A stretch of DNA of 64,000 nt from Podaxis mareebaensis. Taxonomy: Eukaryota > Basidiomycota > Agaricomycetes > Agaricales > Agaricaceae. The first letter of the stretch is position 1. The number at the start of each line of letters is the position of its first letter. Positions 1 to 11,399 of the stretch are shown here, one piece after another. The notes under the pieces were generated by a model that was not told where the DNA came from, searched no databases, and saw only the letters and a list, made by a program, of their open reading frames with translations. The translations under genes were made by a program, and so were the position numbers. The DNA is taken from NCBI GenBank assembly GCA_018524725.1, contig JAEUWP010000537.1, positions 1-64,000 of the forward strand, read 5' to 3'.

Positions 1-1542
1 TGAACCTGGGACCACACAGCTGAAAGGTCTGGCAGGAATTAAGCCTACATCCAAACCCCTCGACCATATGGCCGACACTCGATTTTGTCTCAGACGCTCA
101 ACTGGTCACAGACTGGTTTCAGCATCTCCATCCCAGTGCCAAACCTGGCCAATGCCTGCTGGACTTGTTTAGCAATCAAGTCAAATTCATAGAGTGCCCT
201 GACCCTTCGAAAGAAGGTGCCATGGCGCTACACATTGCCAATGCCTCCCATGCTCGAGACCTTGCTTTCTTATCCCCCATTTCCCTTCTCATTGCCACAG
301 ACAGCTCTGTTCCCTCTAACCCTTCTCTCTCCACCACCTCTGCTTTCCTCATCTTTAATTCCTCTGATTCAGACATTCTTTCCTCTGCCATTCACCCTTG
401 TGGTGAAGTTACTTCTTCTGATTCCGAATCTTATGCCTTACACCTCAGACTCTTTTCTTCAATCTCTCATGCCTCCTCCCTTAGCTCTTCCTCAATTGTA
501 GTTTTTACAGACTCGATTTCCTCTGTTAAATTACTTTTCTCCTACAGGCCCCACAGCACACATCCAGACTCCATCATGGTCACTCCTCTCCTACATTCCT
601 GGCTCTCCTCCTCTCCTCTCAACCACGTCCACTTCTGGTCCATCCCTTTGTCCACCAACTGGTCTATTCATCACAAGGCACACATCCTCACCAAGTCCCT
701 TTGTCTTCCCAACCCATGTCATCAACCAATTTGTACATCCCTTGGATTCATTTGCAACCACTATACACAAAAATGCCTGTTGCTCTGGCAGCAATGCATG
801 AATGATCCATCCTACCATGGTCACTCATGGCTCCCCCTACTCAACCCCGCTGAGCTACCCCTCCAACCCAAGTATGCCAAAGGTGGTACTTGGCTCAATT
901 TGCCCCTCAGAAAGAACACCCAGTTATGCACATGCTTCATGCACTGTGTCACCAATCACATGCCCATTGGCACCTTCCGACAGTGCTTCTTCCCTGGGCA
1001 CCATATCACCTCTTGCCCATGCAGCAAACCTCTTGAAACATGGGACCACATTCTTGACAACTGCCCCCACTTCCACTACCCAGTAGGAGCCCATGACAGC
1101 TTCTTCTGGGTCATCCAGTTTCTAGACCAGAATCCCATGGCATTTTCCTTTGCCAACCAGATACAAGGACCTATCTCACAAGAGGAGTTCACCACCCACT
1201 GCCTCAATCGTAGAGAGCAACTTGCAAGACATGGAGTACCCGATGTCCACTAAAGGCCTTTCTCTCTCATCTCTGACTCATAGCTAGCTCCCCATTTCTA
1301 TCTTTCTCCTTTTCAATCTTACTCTCTCCTTCACGACGTGTTAAGTTAGTTTCCTCTCTCTTCTCATCTCACATCTCTAGTGTAGCTCCCCTGGCTCCTA
1401 TCTCTATCATCTTCTCTTCTCTTTTCTTTTCTTTCCTTCTCTTTTCTCTCTAGTTTTGGTATTGGGACTGCTATCATGCACCCATTTGTAGTAGCTAGTC
1501 TATTGCAATAAATGTCAATTTAAAAAAAAAAAAAAAAAAAAA
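1..1542 (+). mobile_element. LINE (non-LTR retrotransposon), 3' part with A-tail
   Basis: This is the 3' end of a LINE whose 5' part lies outside the window. It carries the C-terminal part of the second ORF, a pyrimidine-rich 3' UTR and a run of 21 A residues at 1522-1542. The last 60 bases before the A-run (ATTGGGACTGCTATCATG...GCAATAAA) closely match the tail of a second element ending at 51926, so both belong to one family. Directly after the A-run comes RecQ-like helicase sequence, which suggests the LINE inserted into a helicase copy. The left target duplication cannot be checked. Confidence 0.85.
24..1253 (+). pseudogene. LINE ORF2 C-terminus: RNase H-like domain and zinc knuckle
   Basis: The frame stays open from 24 to the stop at 1253; a stop lies in the same frame at 21-23, so the upstream part is broken or in another frame. 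Counting from the first ATG-like position (165), an RNase H-like fold is suggested by TDSS at residues 45-48, Glu88 and FTDS at 114-117, followed by a W...H segment near 160-172. A C-x-C-x8-H-x4-C cluster at residues 284-300 resembles the zinc-binding motif near the C-terminus of many LINE ORF2 proteins. The reverse transcriptase core would lie upstream of the window. In an active element the protein would copy its RNA at the target site. This copy is partial and probably dead. Confidence 0.75.
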
Positions 1543-2254
1543 GATTGGGACCCTGCCAAATATTACATTCTCCCCCTCAACCAATGACAACCTTCCATAC
1601 TGTTCAATGTGCGTGATAACAAGGGGTTGAATGTCGTGTACTACACCTTGTTCAAGCTGAACTTGGACTGTCCGATTCTGCTTTGCATCCTACATTGATG
1701 GCAGCCTGGGTGTTCGTTACCCTTCAGATTCCCAGAACCAGATCTGCAGTAGATGCCTCCTCTGTGAACTGGAACTGCAAATCTCAGCTGACCCAGTATC
1801 CCATGTGGTCACTACACCAGGTAAACCTCGTCTTCAAAAAAAACCCATGGAGCTGCTGGTCCCACCACCCCCTGAACGGCCAATCAAGCAATTGCCCAAG
1901 GCAGGCCTGAAGCCACTCCACCGCACTCCTGCATTCAACCTATCCTATGCTCCTTCACATGGAAACATATTGGTACCCCCATCATCAAACTCATCCCTTC
2001 ACTCATCTCTCTTCCCATCACTCTCCCTGTCGCTCCCCTTTTCTGCATGTTCCTCATCTGGTCAACCTTCTAAGCAACTCGGGTCATCCTCCAGCACCAG
2101 TGGAACCAAACGTGGATGCAAACCAGCCAATACCTTCGAGAGCCTTGCCTGTGAGGCCAAGAGAAGGACAGTTGAACATATGGACAAACTGGAATACACT
2201 GGCAGACTCCAGAAGGCCATGGACTTAGTCAAAGATACATGTACTGAAGAGTGA
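1543..2254 (+). pseudogene. RecQ-like helicase fragment, C-terminal half
   Basis: Translation in shifting frames parallels the minus-strand RecQ-like protein at 37.5-39.8 kb: YYILPLNQ matches CYILPLDH, ASYIDGSLGVR matches TRYIDGSMGVR, ICSRC matches ACSRC, and the tail with FESLACEAKRR matches FEELAGEVKRR. The fragment starts just after the conserved GRAGRD motif VI, where the LINE A-tail abuts it. A TGA at 1585-1587 stands where the other copy has Arg, and a small frameshift follows near 1670. The final 149-residue stretch (1805-2254) is a low-complexity linker plus the conserved tail. Not functional. Confidence 0.7.
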
Positions 2255-3810
2255 TTACCTCCGTTAGAGGTGAAAGACAAGCAAATGCAGCCAAATCCAA
2301 CAACCACTGGGCTTTGTAACCGGCGTGAAACAAACAGGGACTGATAATAGGGAGAGGGTGTGGAGGTACCTACATGGCTGCGTGGGAAATTGGGAAAATC
2401 GGCATATTCAACGTACACTGGTGTAGATTACTTTCTTTAGCTTCTACTGTGATCATGTAGTCGTCTCCGCCACTAGTTGGTGTACCACTGAGGTCGATGA
2501 CACCACCAGGCCCTCGCACCCAGTGAGCCTACTCACTCTACAAGGGGAATGGGGAGAATGAGTTTAGGGGGTTTAAAATGACAAGTGAAGACAATAGGAA
2601 TATGGTTGAAAACTTTGATGTTGGCAATACGAAAGGCTCGAAAGGGGGGGGGGGGTTACGATTTGCTACCATTAATATGTGACAAGCCTTTCTTTATACA
2701 CAAGTAGGACTAAATGTTGGAATGGAGATTTCAAGGCGAGAGACCATAAGAAAGTAAAGCGAAAGGTAACTAATCTAAAACAAGTCAAGAATTTTAAACA
2801 AACAATAAGGCGGCGGAACTGGGTCAAGTCATGTAGGAGGGTTCAGATGATGAGAGGTTTACCATACCAAAACAGCAAGGAGGAGGAAGAGAGCAAAATG
2901 GAGAAGGCATAGGCTGAAATGTCGGTGGAAAATGTAAGATAAAACTACTGAGATGCCACTACAAATAGAACAATAAGTAATCTATAATTACAAGGCAGAT
3001 AACGGCAAAGAGAATGTAGAAAATGAGTATATAGGTACGACCACAAAAGACACAGGAACTTGAATTATACTATCCAAAGCTGGCGATGGGGCTGCTCGAC
3101 AACGGATGCTCCGACAGGTGGTGTTCTGCATTTGGCTAGTCAGAGAATGGCGATCGGTTGCTCGTGAAAATGGCAGGTTGCCGTTTTCACGAGCACAGAC
3201 ACCCAACCCCAGGAACAGTCAAGTAACAGGGTATGGGAGGCTAGCTGAGAATCCACTGAGGTGTTAGATTAACATTTAGTGTGGCCGTGAGTGGATCCTT
3301 TTTCTCCTTGCACAGGCAGAGACATACTCTGCACAAGTGCAGCAGATTTACACCCAGACCAGATCCTCTGCAACAACCCAAACACGGCAGATCCACAGAT
3401 CCTCTGTGACAAGGAAACTGCTCATCAAATGAGGCGAGATGAGCTTTATCATGATCAAAAGTACGCACCAGCTATCTCTCCCCAATATACACCGACCCTT
3501 GCCTCGAAATGCATCTGCACTTGTGGACGTGACCACTCTTCCCCACTCCTTCATGTCCTCAATGGCCGAGGCAGAAACAGCCAAGCTCAGTATGTCACCC
3601 TCCTGAACCCAAGATTCAATCTAATCTTTGTGTTAGTCTGAACTCTGCTCAACTTTTTTTTCTCTTCTTGCCACAATTCCTGACAGCCAGGATGTTCAGC
3701 TCCGTACTCCGACCATTAATATCACATGGGCCAAGGCCGAGAAGCATGTCTTCCTCAAGCAGTCTCAAAGCTCGCCTTGTCAGCCTGTATGTCTTCTCTG
3801 TCTGCTTCAC
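2255..3810. other. Gene-poor stretch
   Basis: No ORF here resembles a family I know. The region holds a G-run at 2646-2655 and AT-rich sequence. Open frames around 3290-3640 show no motif or splice pattern supporting a gene. Confidence 0.4.
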
Positions 3811-3813
3811 CTG

Positions 3814-4012
3814 GGCATCGTGAAATTGCCGCACCCGCACCTGCGGTCTGCTGCAGGGTACTGCTGCATGGTACCATGCCAAATAGCAGTATGGCAGATG
3901 TCCTGACCATTGGCACCATGACGGGCATCATGAAATTGCTGCACCCGCACCTGTGGTCTGCTGCAGGGTACTGCTGCATGGTACTGCACCAAATAGCGGT
4001 ACCATGACCTGC
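3814..4012. repeat. 110-bp tandem duplication
   Basis: The segment starting GGGCATCGTGAAATTGC near 3814 recurs at 3924 (GGGCATCATGAAATTGC) with a period of 110 bp. Both units share the stretch GCACCCGCACCTG followed by GGTCTGCTGCAGGGTACTGC, with few differences. The second unit is incomplete. The sequence is rich in GGTAC motifs, like the minisatellite downstream. Confidence 0.8.
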
Positions 4013-4204
4013 CACGTTTGTCAGGCAGCGGTACTGGCATGCAATCAGTGGTACCAAGGACATAAAGAGGTAGTGATTACTAGAGACTAATGATGTATTG
4101 CACACAACCATGATTAAGATCTTGTACAGGGGTTTAAAGTACATTATATGACTACTCTAAAAACCGGCCGGTCTAAAACAATGGGGTCCTGTGATGCATT
4201 ACTG

Positions 4205-4410
4205 GGTCATGGGCATGGTACTGGATACGGTACAACCACGGTACCAGATGCAGCAGGGTAGCAGTACCCAGCGGTACTAGGTGTGGTAGGATAGCGGTAG
4301 GTGGCAGTACTGGATGCGGTAGGGTTGTGGTACTTGGTGGTACTGGATGCAGTAGGGTTGTGGTACTTGGCAGTACTGGATGTGGTAAGGTTGCAGTACC
4401 CAGCGGGTCT
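4205..4410. repeat. 33-bp GGTAC-rich minisatellite
   Basis: Three clear 33-bp units start at 4305, 4338 and 4371 (core TACTGGATGCGGTAGGGTTG), preceded by more diverged units from about 4205. The period is a multiple of three, so all frames stay open and give spurious repetitive ORFs on both strands. Confidence 0.8.
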
Positions 4411-4626
4411 GGATACCTTACCAGGTCGTCAACGCAGTAGTGAGCAATTGAATACTGTGGTGGTAATTGATGATGTAGGCCAAATTGATTGTTAAATAGA
4501 AAATAGTATTTTTTTTTACTGAAGTTACTCACCAAGAAAGCCACATCTCAAACGCCAATCTCTTTGTAACCTCCTTATCATCCCAGTGCCCACTAATTCC
4601 GTATAACGGGGTGGCCACATCTCCTA

Positions 4627-4648
4627 GTTTTGGGGGGGGGGGGGGGGG
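4627..4648. repeat. Poly-G tract
   Basis: A near-uninterrupted run of about 20 G residues, a likely slippage site and possible assembly weak point. Shorter G-runs occur at 2646 and 22876. Confidence 0.9.
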
Positions 4649-5127
4649 TGAGGGGTGCAGAACTCGCTGTTGTTGGGCTGGCTCCAAAGGTCAGATCAGA
4701 CGGAGAATGCTAATCATTGAGCTTTTATTCATGTAGGTCGTGTTCAATACACTCGACGCCTCATGAGAATATTATGTTGAATTACCATGCTATCTGAGAG
4801 TATTACTTAGGGTTTGCCAACTATCTAATTCAGGCCTTCTATCAGACTCCACATATACCGCGGACCCTATGTTACATGTAGAAACCACCCTACCAAAGGC
4901 TGTAGATAACTGGTTGCAACATCATCAAGCAAGGTATGTTATTGCAAACAGCAGCATCATCTAGCGGCACTTTGTTAGCAGTACCGCAGGATCAACCTTG
5001 GCAGGACCCTGTGGCACTTTGTGGCACTTTGCGGCACCTAGCGGTACCATGTCTTCGGACATGCGGGTGCCAGTGGTATGTGGGTGCAGCAAATTCTGTA
5101 GGCTGTGCTTCACCCCACCGTAACTTC

Positions 5128-5870
5128 ACTGTAACTTCAATTTCTACAGACAGCCAGAACCTCAACAATTCCAACCTGCTCTTGCCCTCACTGACAACCT
5201 CCTCACCGAGCCCAACCACCTTGATGACAAGATGATCCTCACCGAAGTCAATCTCCTCGAGAGTAGGGTCTATGGCAGAATCGGAAATCATCCAAAAGCC
5301 AAAGTACACTACCTGGTTTCTTGGTATTCGCTCCTTTGCCAACTCTTCCCAGGCTGCTCATGCATCCTCCTGAACTGTTGCCAATTGGATCTATGTACTG
5401 CCCACCCGCTCTCCAAGCCTCACTCGATCCACAAACTGGCATCCTCCATTCCGAGGACAAAGGCTACACCACCACTGGACAGTGTTAGTCAAGCAATCAC
5501 ATGGCTATCTGTTGAGTGTGGAATGCACATGGGTTTACTCACAGTCCTTTTGTTATGAAGATCGCTCACCATGTTGAGACGAGGGTGGCTGGCTAGAAGG
5601 AGCGCATGGATGTCACTCAGCTCATTTATGAGCATCCAGGGCCAGTTAAGGGCAGGTCGGCCCAAACTACATGGGCATCACTGGGTGCGAGATTGCGATC
5701 TAGGGCCAACAACGTTGGTCCAGAGAAAGCCGAAAGAGACAGCCCTGAACTCACTCTTGGCATACAAAATGATGGGGCTCTGCATCGAGTTCCGATTTTT
5801 CTTCTTACCCTCTTACCTCTCCCATATCTCATATGTAGTAGATGCCTATCTTATCCTATGTAGATAGGAT
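5128..5870 (+). other. Unrecognised coding-like stretch
   Basis: A pyrimidine tract ending TTTCTACAG near 5150 could be a splice acceptor. It is followed by about 100 open codons (to 5558), then another open frame to 5863. I cannot assign either to a family, and frame changes would be needed to join them. It may be an old gene remnant or noise. Confidence 0.2.
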
Positions 5871-6223
5871 GCAAACTTGATGCAAACTGGGTAGTACAAT
5901 ACACCCCTGAATTAGGCCTTGGACACACAGTCAACGCTTTCATAACTGATAGTTGTCAAAACCAATAAGCTGCCGTAACTGATAGGTGAAGGCTGTGACC
6001 GAGTTGGTTAGCAGGGATTTGGACCCCACATCTGATAATCTGTAGCATCTGATAACTGATAGGTCATTCGGAGACCCAAAACTGATAGTGCTGGTCCAGC
6101 ACCAGTCTATCATCTTTGAGCACACGGAACAGAAACTGGATTTGGATGAGCAAAATATGAAATTAAAAGAACGATAAGCTCAAATAACACTGAAATCCTG
6201 AAGACGAAAACTGTGCTGACAGG

Positions 6224-6439
6224 ATGGTTTCAGATCAAGAGATTTTTGAAGCCATTATGGGAGTACGAAATATGGAGCGAATGGATAGTGAAATCGATAT
6301 GCATATGAGCAAGCCCAACGATGGCCTGACTGATCCAACCCCCACCCGTCGTTATTTCATCCAAGAACAAATGCTCATCAATCACTTTCCCACCCCCACA
6401 GACCATCTCCACTTGGCTAACAGCTTGAGAATGCCTTAA
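6224..6439 (+). pseudogene. Possible C-terminal scrap of a pogo/CENP-B-type transposase
   Basis: A 71-residue ORF starting VSDQEIFEAIM, with a later PTRRYFIQ segment. Fungal pogo-type DDE transposases often end with a (V/S)DEEI..AVM block and a PTRR.AL block, and this arrangement resembles that. No catalytic residues are present. The match is from memory of the family pattern only and could be chance. Confidence 0.25.
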
Positions 6440-6520
6440 GGGCTTTTTCTTAGGAAGTTCATGCTGCACAGGCCACCTCCCTCAGGGATACTCGTAAATA
6501 ATGGGCATTTGTGTCATTCT

Positions 6521-6889
6521 TCAGGCAAATAAATTTGTCGGATTTTTTATTACATAATACACACCCTCTTTTAAAACCGATACTCCATCATAACCCATAG
6601 CTGGAGGTCGTGACGGAGGGCTATCGGTTAAGAGAGCGTCGACTGTATCGCCAACTGTCTCCTTTGTGGGCAATGCTCGAATTTTGGCGGACCGAAATGG
6701 GCAATAAGAAATGTCACGTGTATGTCCTATATCTGTAGTGGAAGATCTCCAGCCTCGTCCCTGAACTATTTCCGGCAACCCTCGTGATACAGAAGCAACC
6801 AATGCGTCCGCAATAACATTTGTTCTCCATGAACCATGTCTTTTCGATTCGTTCCATGCAACGCTGATGGATCTGGAAGAGTAAAGCAT
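6521..6889 (-). CDS. Hypothetical protein, 122 aa
   Basis: An ATG-initiated ORF of 122 codons on the minus strand, immediately upstream of and divergent from the JmjC gene. Residue composition is protein-like and not low-complexity, but no family or motif is recognisable. It may overlap the 5' exons of the JmjC gene on the other strand, in which case it is a shadow. Confidence 0.2.
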   Translation of the reverse strand: MLYSSRSISVAWNESKRHGSWRTNVIADALVASVSRGLPEIVQGRGWRSSTTDIGHTRDISYCPFRSAKIRALPTKETVGDTVDALLTDSPPSRPPAMGYDGVSVLKEGVYYVIKNPTNLFA

Positions 6890-6955
6890 GGAGAAATGTA
6901 TGCTTATACTTGTATTGGAGGATGAAGGACGTGCTAATGGCTTACTATGATGCAG

Positions 6956-9427
6956 AGTCTACGCATCAGATGACCCCAAGGCAAGGAAAAAGAAAACGCA
7001 AGCTGACTGGGGCAGAAGGAAAAGGTACTTGTACGAATAACTGTGGCTGATGCAGCTCCTCACACGATACACTCAGGGCAGCCAAGAAAGCCCTGCAAGA
7101 AGAGTATGTTCAAGAGAAAGCAGTTCTCCACACTCAAAGGAGACGGGGAAGGGAGGCGTCGGTTGTAAGCTACGCTTGCGAAGGCTTGGCCAGGCCTAGC
7201 GGGGGCAACAGAGGCCCCTCCCTGTTGTCTGAACCCGACCCTACGCTTCTTGCATTAGATGCCCACAACAAGGCTGACATTACAATGTCAACAGTCGATT
7301 ATCAGTTTGGAGAGGTCATGTCGTTGCTTATGGCACCACCTTCTAGTCCTTTTCATCACCCCATAACGCCAGGACCCCATCGCCCAGCTGAAGACTGGCC
7401 GCCACAGAGAGCAACGTCCTCTCCTCAACTCCCTGACATGTTCATTGAGCCTCCACCGCATGGGCCACAAATGCCTTTGGAGTCCTTTCTCTCTCCACCC
7501 CCCTCTCCATCGATGCTTCTGAGTTCAGCATCACCACACATAAGCTCCCGACACCTAGAGCCCCCAGCTGTCTCCAGGCTACGTAAGGAACGTCCTTTCT
7601 TCAGCGAATCTCCCTTGTTAGAGTCGCCATCCGTGCATCCTACCCCTCTGGTGCCTACACCAGCAAGCCCTAAGCCCGTCCCAGTGAGCAGTCACCCTCG
7701 AAGGAATCCAGCGAGGGACCTTGTTACCCCCGTCCAGGGTATCAAAGTGTCATCCAATGCTCCTACGGTGGAATGGAGGAATGGCACGAAGACCATTCTG
7801 CCGTTTCTCCCTGGGGATACATCAGGTTTGAATTTGTTATATCGGGTGCGCTGGTTTCCAACAAGAGTGATGATGCCTTGCTAAAACCGTCCTTAGGATG
7901 CCACTGCCATGACCAGACTAGTTGACGTTGCGGAAGACTTTGTGGCCCACTCATTTGTGAGCGTCCTCAATGGAGATCAAGATGGTTCTGGGCACGATTT
8001 GAGTGTGGAGTGCAGACGTCTTCTCGCAAGAGGAGATTGTGTGCTCCTGAAGAACTTTGAAGATCCCAATGGAATCCCATTCACGCTCGATTTCTTGTCC
8101 AAGAGAGGAGCGCTAGATGTGAAACACCAGTTGTATGATATCCATGGTATGAGGTTCTTAATACACCACAAGTTTCGATGACAGACATATCCCTTCCAGA
8201 TGCTATGAAACGTTCCATGGATTTTGTGCACCCTCATGTACGCGGTACCATTGAATCATTTGTCCACGGTATCAAGGATCATGGTAGAATACAATGCATC
8301 CTTGACATCCCTTCGCCACAATTTACTCGGCCACCAATCATAGAGTGAGTTCCTTTGATTCGACTACCTTCTAAAACTGACCCTCTTCAGTGAGCTTGAT
8401 GATGCTTTAGGAAAGGTCTTCTATGACCTGAGGGACGTTTTCCCGGAGAGCATTGATATTCCTAAGGACATCATCTACTCACGTCAGTGGGAGCTCCTGC
8501 ACCACGGCGGCTACCATACGTTGTCTCACAAGGACGCCGATGGCCTCGGTACATATGTCCGGGTCCGCTCAGGGGTCAAGATGTGGACCATCATTCGCCC
8601 TGATGGAGTTGCTGGTGCACAGGATCGGGATGGACTTGTGCAAGTCACGATGCCACTGGTTTGTTGGGTGGAAGGGGATGAAACGTACGAAAAGCAATGG
8701 CTTGACACGGATGCCCAGGTTGCACTGGTCCAAGCTGAGCCAGGGGATCTTCTGTAAGTGGATGGAACTGTGTTGAGTGACGACCAACTGCTAACTATGC
8801 TACACCCAGAATCATGCCACCAGGGACATGGCATGAAGTCTATACACCATGCCACAGCTACGCTTCCGGTGGACACTTCATTTCCTATGATACCATGCAT
8901 CTGATGGAGGTCTCTCGACATTTTGATCATGAACACGGCCAGGTGTCAACCAACTCGAGTCATGTGAGTGTTCACCTTACCCTCTGCTACATGATGGTGG
9001 CCATGATTCGGATGGACAACTATGGTATGCACACCTTTTCCAATTAGTTCAGGACTAACCACCCCAGAAAGTGTTTTTCAGGAAGCCCGTCCTGGCACAT
9101 TGTCGGATGGTATTGTGTCCAGCTGAATATGTGCAGGAAGGCATGAGGGAAAAAGCGGCCATGAAGGGATCAGATGGGTCTGTGCAGAAATTGGCTGTCA
9201 TGATCGCTCAAGTGGTTATGAAGGGTCTGTGTGTCAGTAATGTTGAAGGTGATTCCTTTATCTTCGAAGGGGACAACTGGATGGACCCGGGTCCACGAAT
9301 CGACCTGGCGCCTATACAGAGATGTTTCAACAATTCTGTGCTTCGACCGGGGGAGAAACTGAAACCATGTACAGTGGAAAGCCTTCTATGGCGTGGATGG
9401 AAGAAAGTGGCCTGGGCTTTGCCTTAA
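6956..9427 (+). CDS. JmjC-domain 2-oxoglutarate/Fe(II) dioxygenase-like protein
   Basis: Multi-exon gene. Clear introns are 7025-7076, 7846-7896, 8147-8184, 8345-8390 and 8754-8809; a further one lies between about 8964 and 9075. The first exon shown begins after a GCAG acceptor at 6955, so a start exon lies upstream and was not found. The N-terminal third is Pro/Ser-rich and probably disordered. The catalytic core follows: HKDADGLGTYVRVRSG (about 8527-8575) gives the HxD iron ligands, and PPGTWHEVYTP (about 8818-8850) plus GGHFISYD the distal His and the typical JmjC end. The fold matches KDM2/KDM7-like JmjC proteins, which demethylate histone lysines; the substrate here is unknown. The frame stays open across all clear introns, so this is one of the few apparently intact genes in the window. 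Confidence 0.7.
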
Positions 9428-10080
9428 TAATCGATATAGTTATGTGTATATATGCTTGACCAGCAAGCTCTAATGTAATTGTTTTTTATTTGGGAGCCTT
9501 CCTCACGGCCACGAGTAGAACATCGAACGGGGCATCTATTTATCTGTGTTGCTCGATTTGTTGACAGATATACGGACGGCGTGGGGAGGGCCACTTCCGA
9601 TACGTCCTTTACTTTACTTGACTTAGGACCATATATACTTACGGCCATGCCTCGAGCACCCCACTTTATCCTTGGAGGACGGCTCCAATTGACTCTGGAG
9701 TTTGATGGTTCAAATGAGTCTCTTATGTGTGATTGATGGAAGGGTCGTGAAAAGATAAGCTGGCTCCGTTTTGCAGGTTTCCTGTCAATGGGCTGAAGGA
9801 CGCTTGGAAACGCTGTCGAGTTGGTGATGTTCAGCTCAATGAGGTCAACGAATGATACAATAATGTCATTCGCAATTGATCCTGCTTCACCTTACGACTG
9901 TCTGATTTGGTGGGACTTACCAGCGATTGTGTGCTTGATTTGGATGGCGACATCGCCATCTTTATCAGCGAGCGTAGTTTCACCTTTAGAGGGGGATAAG
10001 AATAGGAATTTGGAGTCATGTGTCCTGCCCAGTTTGAACGCGCGGGAGCCTCGACCAGGGCTTATGCTCGATGAATGACG
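9421..10080 (-). CDS. Hypothetical protein, multi-exon, convergent with the JmjC gene
   Basis: On the minus strand an open segment containing FLSPSKGETTLADKDGDVAI (around 9950-10015) is followed by a GTAAGT donor. Further coding-like sequence (RPPRIKWGARGMAV, around 9640-9690) leads to a final open frame ending at 9424. The stop lies next to the JmjC stop, giving tail-to-tail genes. The middle exon boundaries are unclear and no family is recognised. A short inverted repeat (CTCGATGAA...TTCATCGAG, 10063-10097) lies at its upstream side. Confidence 0.3.
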
Positions 10081-11398
10081 ATATATGATATTTCATCGAG
10101 TGGCCATTCAGCCAAAGTGCTCTACTCGACGAGTGATAAATGATTAGTCCCCTACTTGAGCCTCACAGGCATACACTCACGGCATGTCCCCATACTTTCC
10201 ATAGAGCTCTGACTCGGTGTTCAAGGATGATAAGCCCATAGTCATAAATCGTGCTGCCCTTTGAAATATATAGATGCAACATTATTTGGGATACACAGGC
10301 ACCCATTTAAGGATATAGATTGCTCACTACGCATATTTAATGTAATTTAATGTAAAATGTATATGAAAATAAAGTAAGTTTCGAGGAAAAGTGCTGGCCT
10401 ACTGGGACTCAATAAGTCAATGTTTGACCATATATAGTCATATGTTGATCTCACAACGGAGAGATGGCACTGGATACATGACCATATATAGGTATATGTC
10501 AAGTAAAGCAACTATTAATGCATGACAATATTCAGCTATATACCTGCTCCTTGGATGCGGCCTGGTGTTAGAAAAAATTGGACCTTTGTTGCAGTATTTG
10601 AGGAGATTGAAGCTTGGGAGTGATAAATTCATGTATTTACTGTTGGAATGACAAATCCGTTCCGAGCCCTGACCTCCGATCCGAACTCTCAGATAGTCAA
10701 TGCGACGTGTCTCCCTTTCCCCACCTCCTTTTATTCGTCTTTCAAACACGGCTTTTAGCATAGACTCTCTTTTGTACCAAAAAGACTTGTTCTTTCTTAC
10801 ATTATTTAGTCCTTTCACGTCTATTTTCTTTCATGACCCTTAGACCAGTAGAGATATATAATATACTCTCTTAGATAGGCTCCCTCAGCTCTCGTTGGTA
10901 TACGTCGAGTGTCCGAGTTACTTTATTATTCTTACATTTACTTGACAAGGTTTTGTTCTATTTCCACGAAAACTCGATGATATATTTGATAGGGCCTGGT
11001 CATAGACCATGTCTAGCTACAAACATATGAGGCGCTAACAGGCCCTGTAAAGGAGGTACTGTCGTGCTGGGCTGAGGTATAAAGATTGTAAATAAGTATG
11101 TTGCTAAAGCGTGCTATAGAAAATAGGCAATCTTTTTCTTTCTTCCCACGTACTGGATTGAATTAAGCCACTTGAAGTTAACGATATTTGTGTGGTCTGT
11201 TTAAACATGGATGTTGTACTTCTTTCTAGCATACTCTAGAGGAGGTTTGGTGCGCCTGCTGGCATTTCGAGCTCAGGACAGTGGCACTAGGGCCCTAGTG
11301 ACCTCATAAGGCGACCGATCTCAATAAACCTTAACCTAGGCGACTGATTTTGTTGAACCTTAATATAATTCTCGTAATTACTTCCCTCTTTCCCCCCA
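10081..11398. other. AT-rich intergenic region
   Basis: No gene recognised. A 21-bp direct repeat (TGACCATATATAG followed by TATATGT or CATATGT) occurs near 10427 and 10480. The sequence around 10780-10960 (T-rich, then GGCTCCCTCAGCTC) is reminiscent of LTR ends but has no paired terminus or target duplication. Confidence 0.4.
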
Positions 11399-11399
11399 G

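Noticed and set aside
10780..10960. Possible LTR end (T-rich stretch then GGCTCCCTCAGCTC)
   Set aside because: No paired terminus, primer-binding site or target duplication was found.
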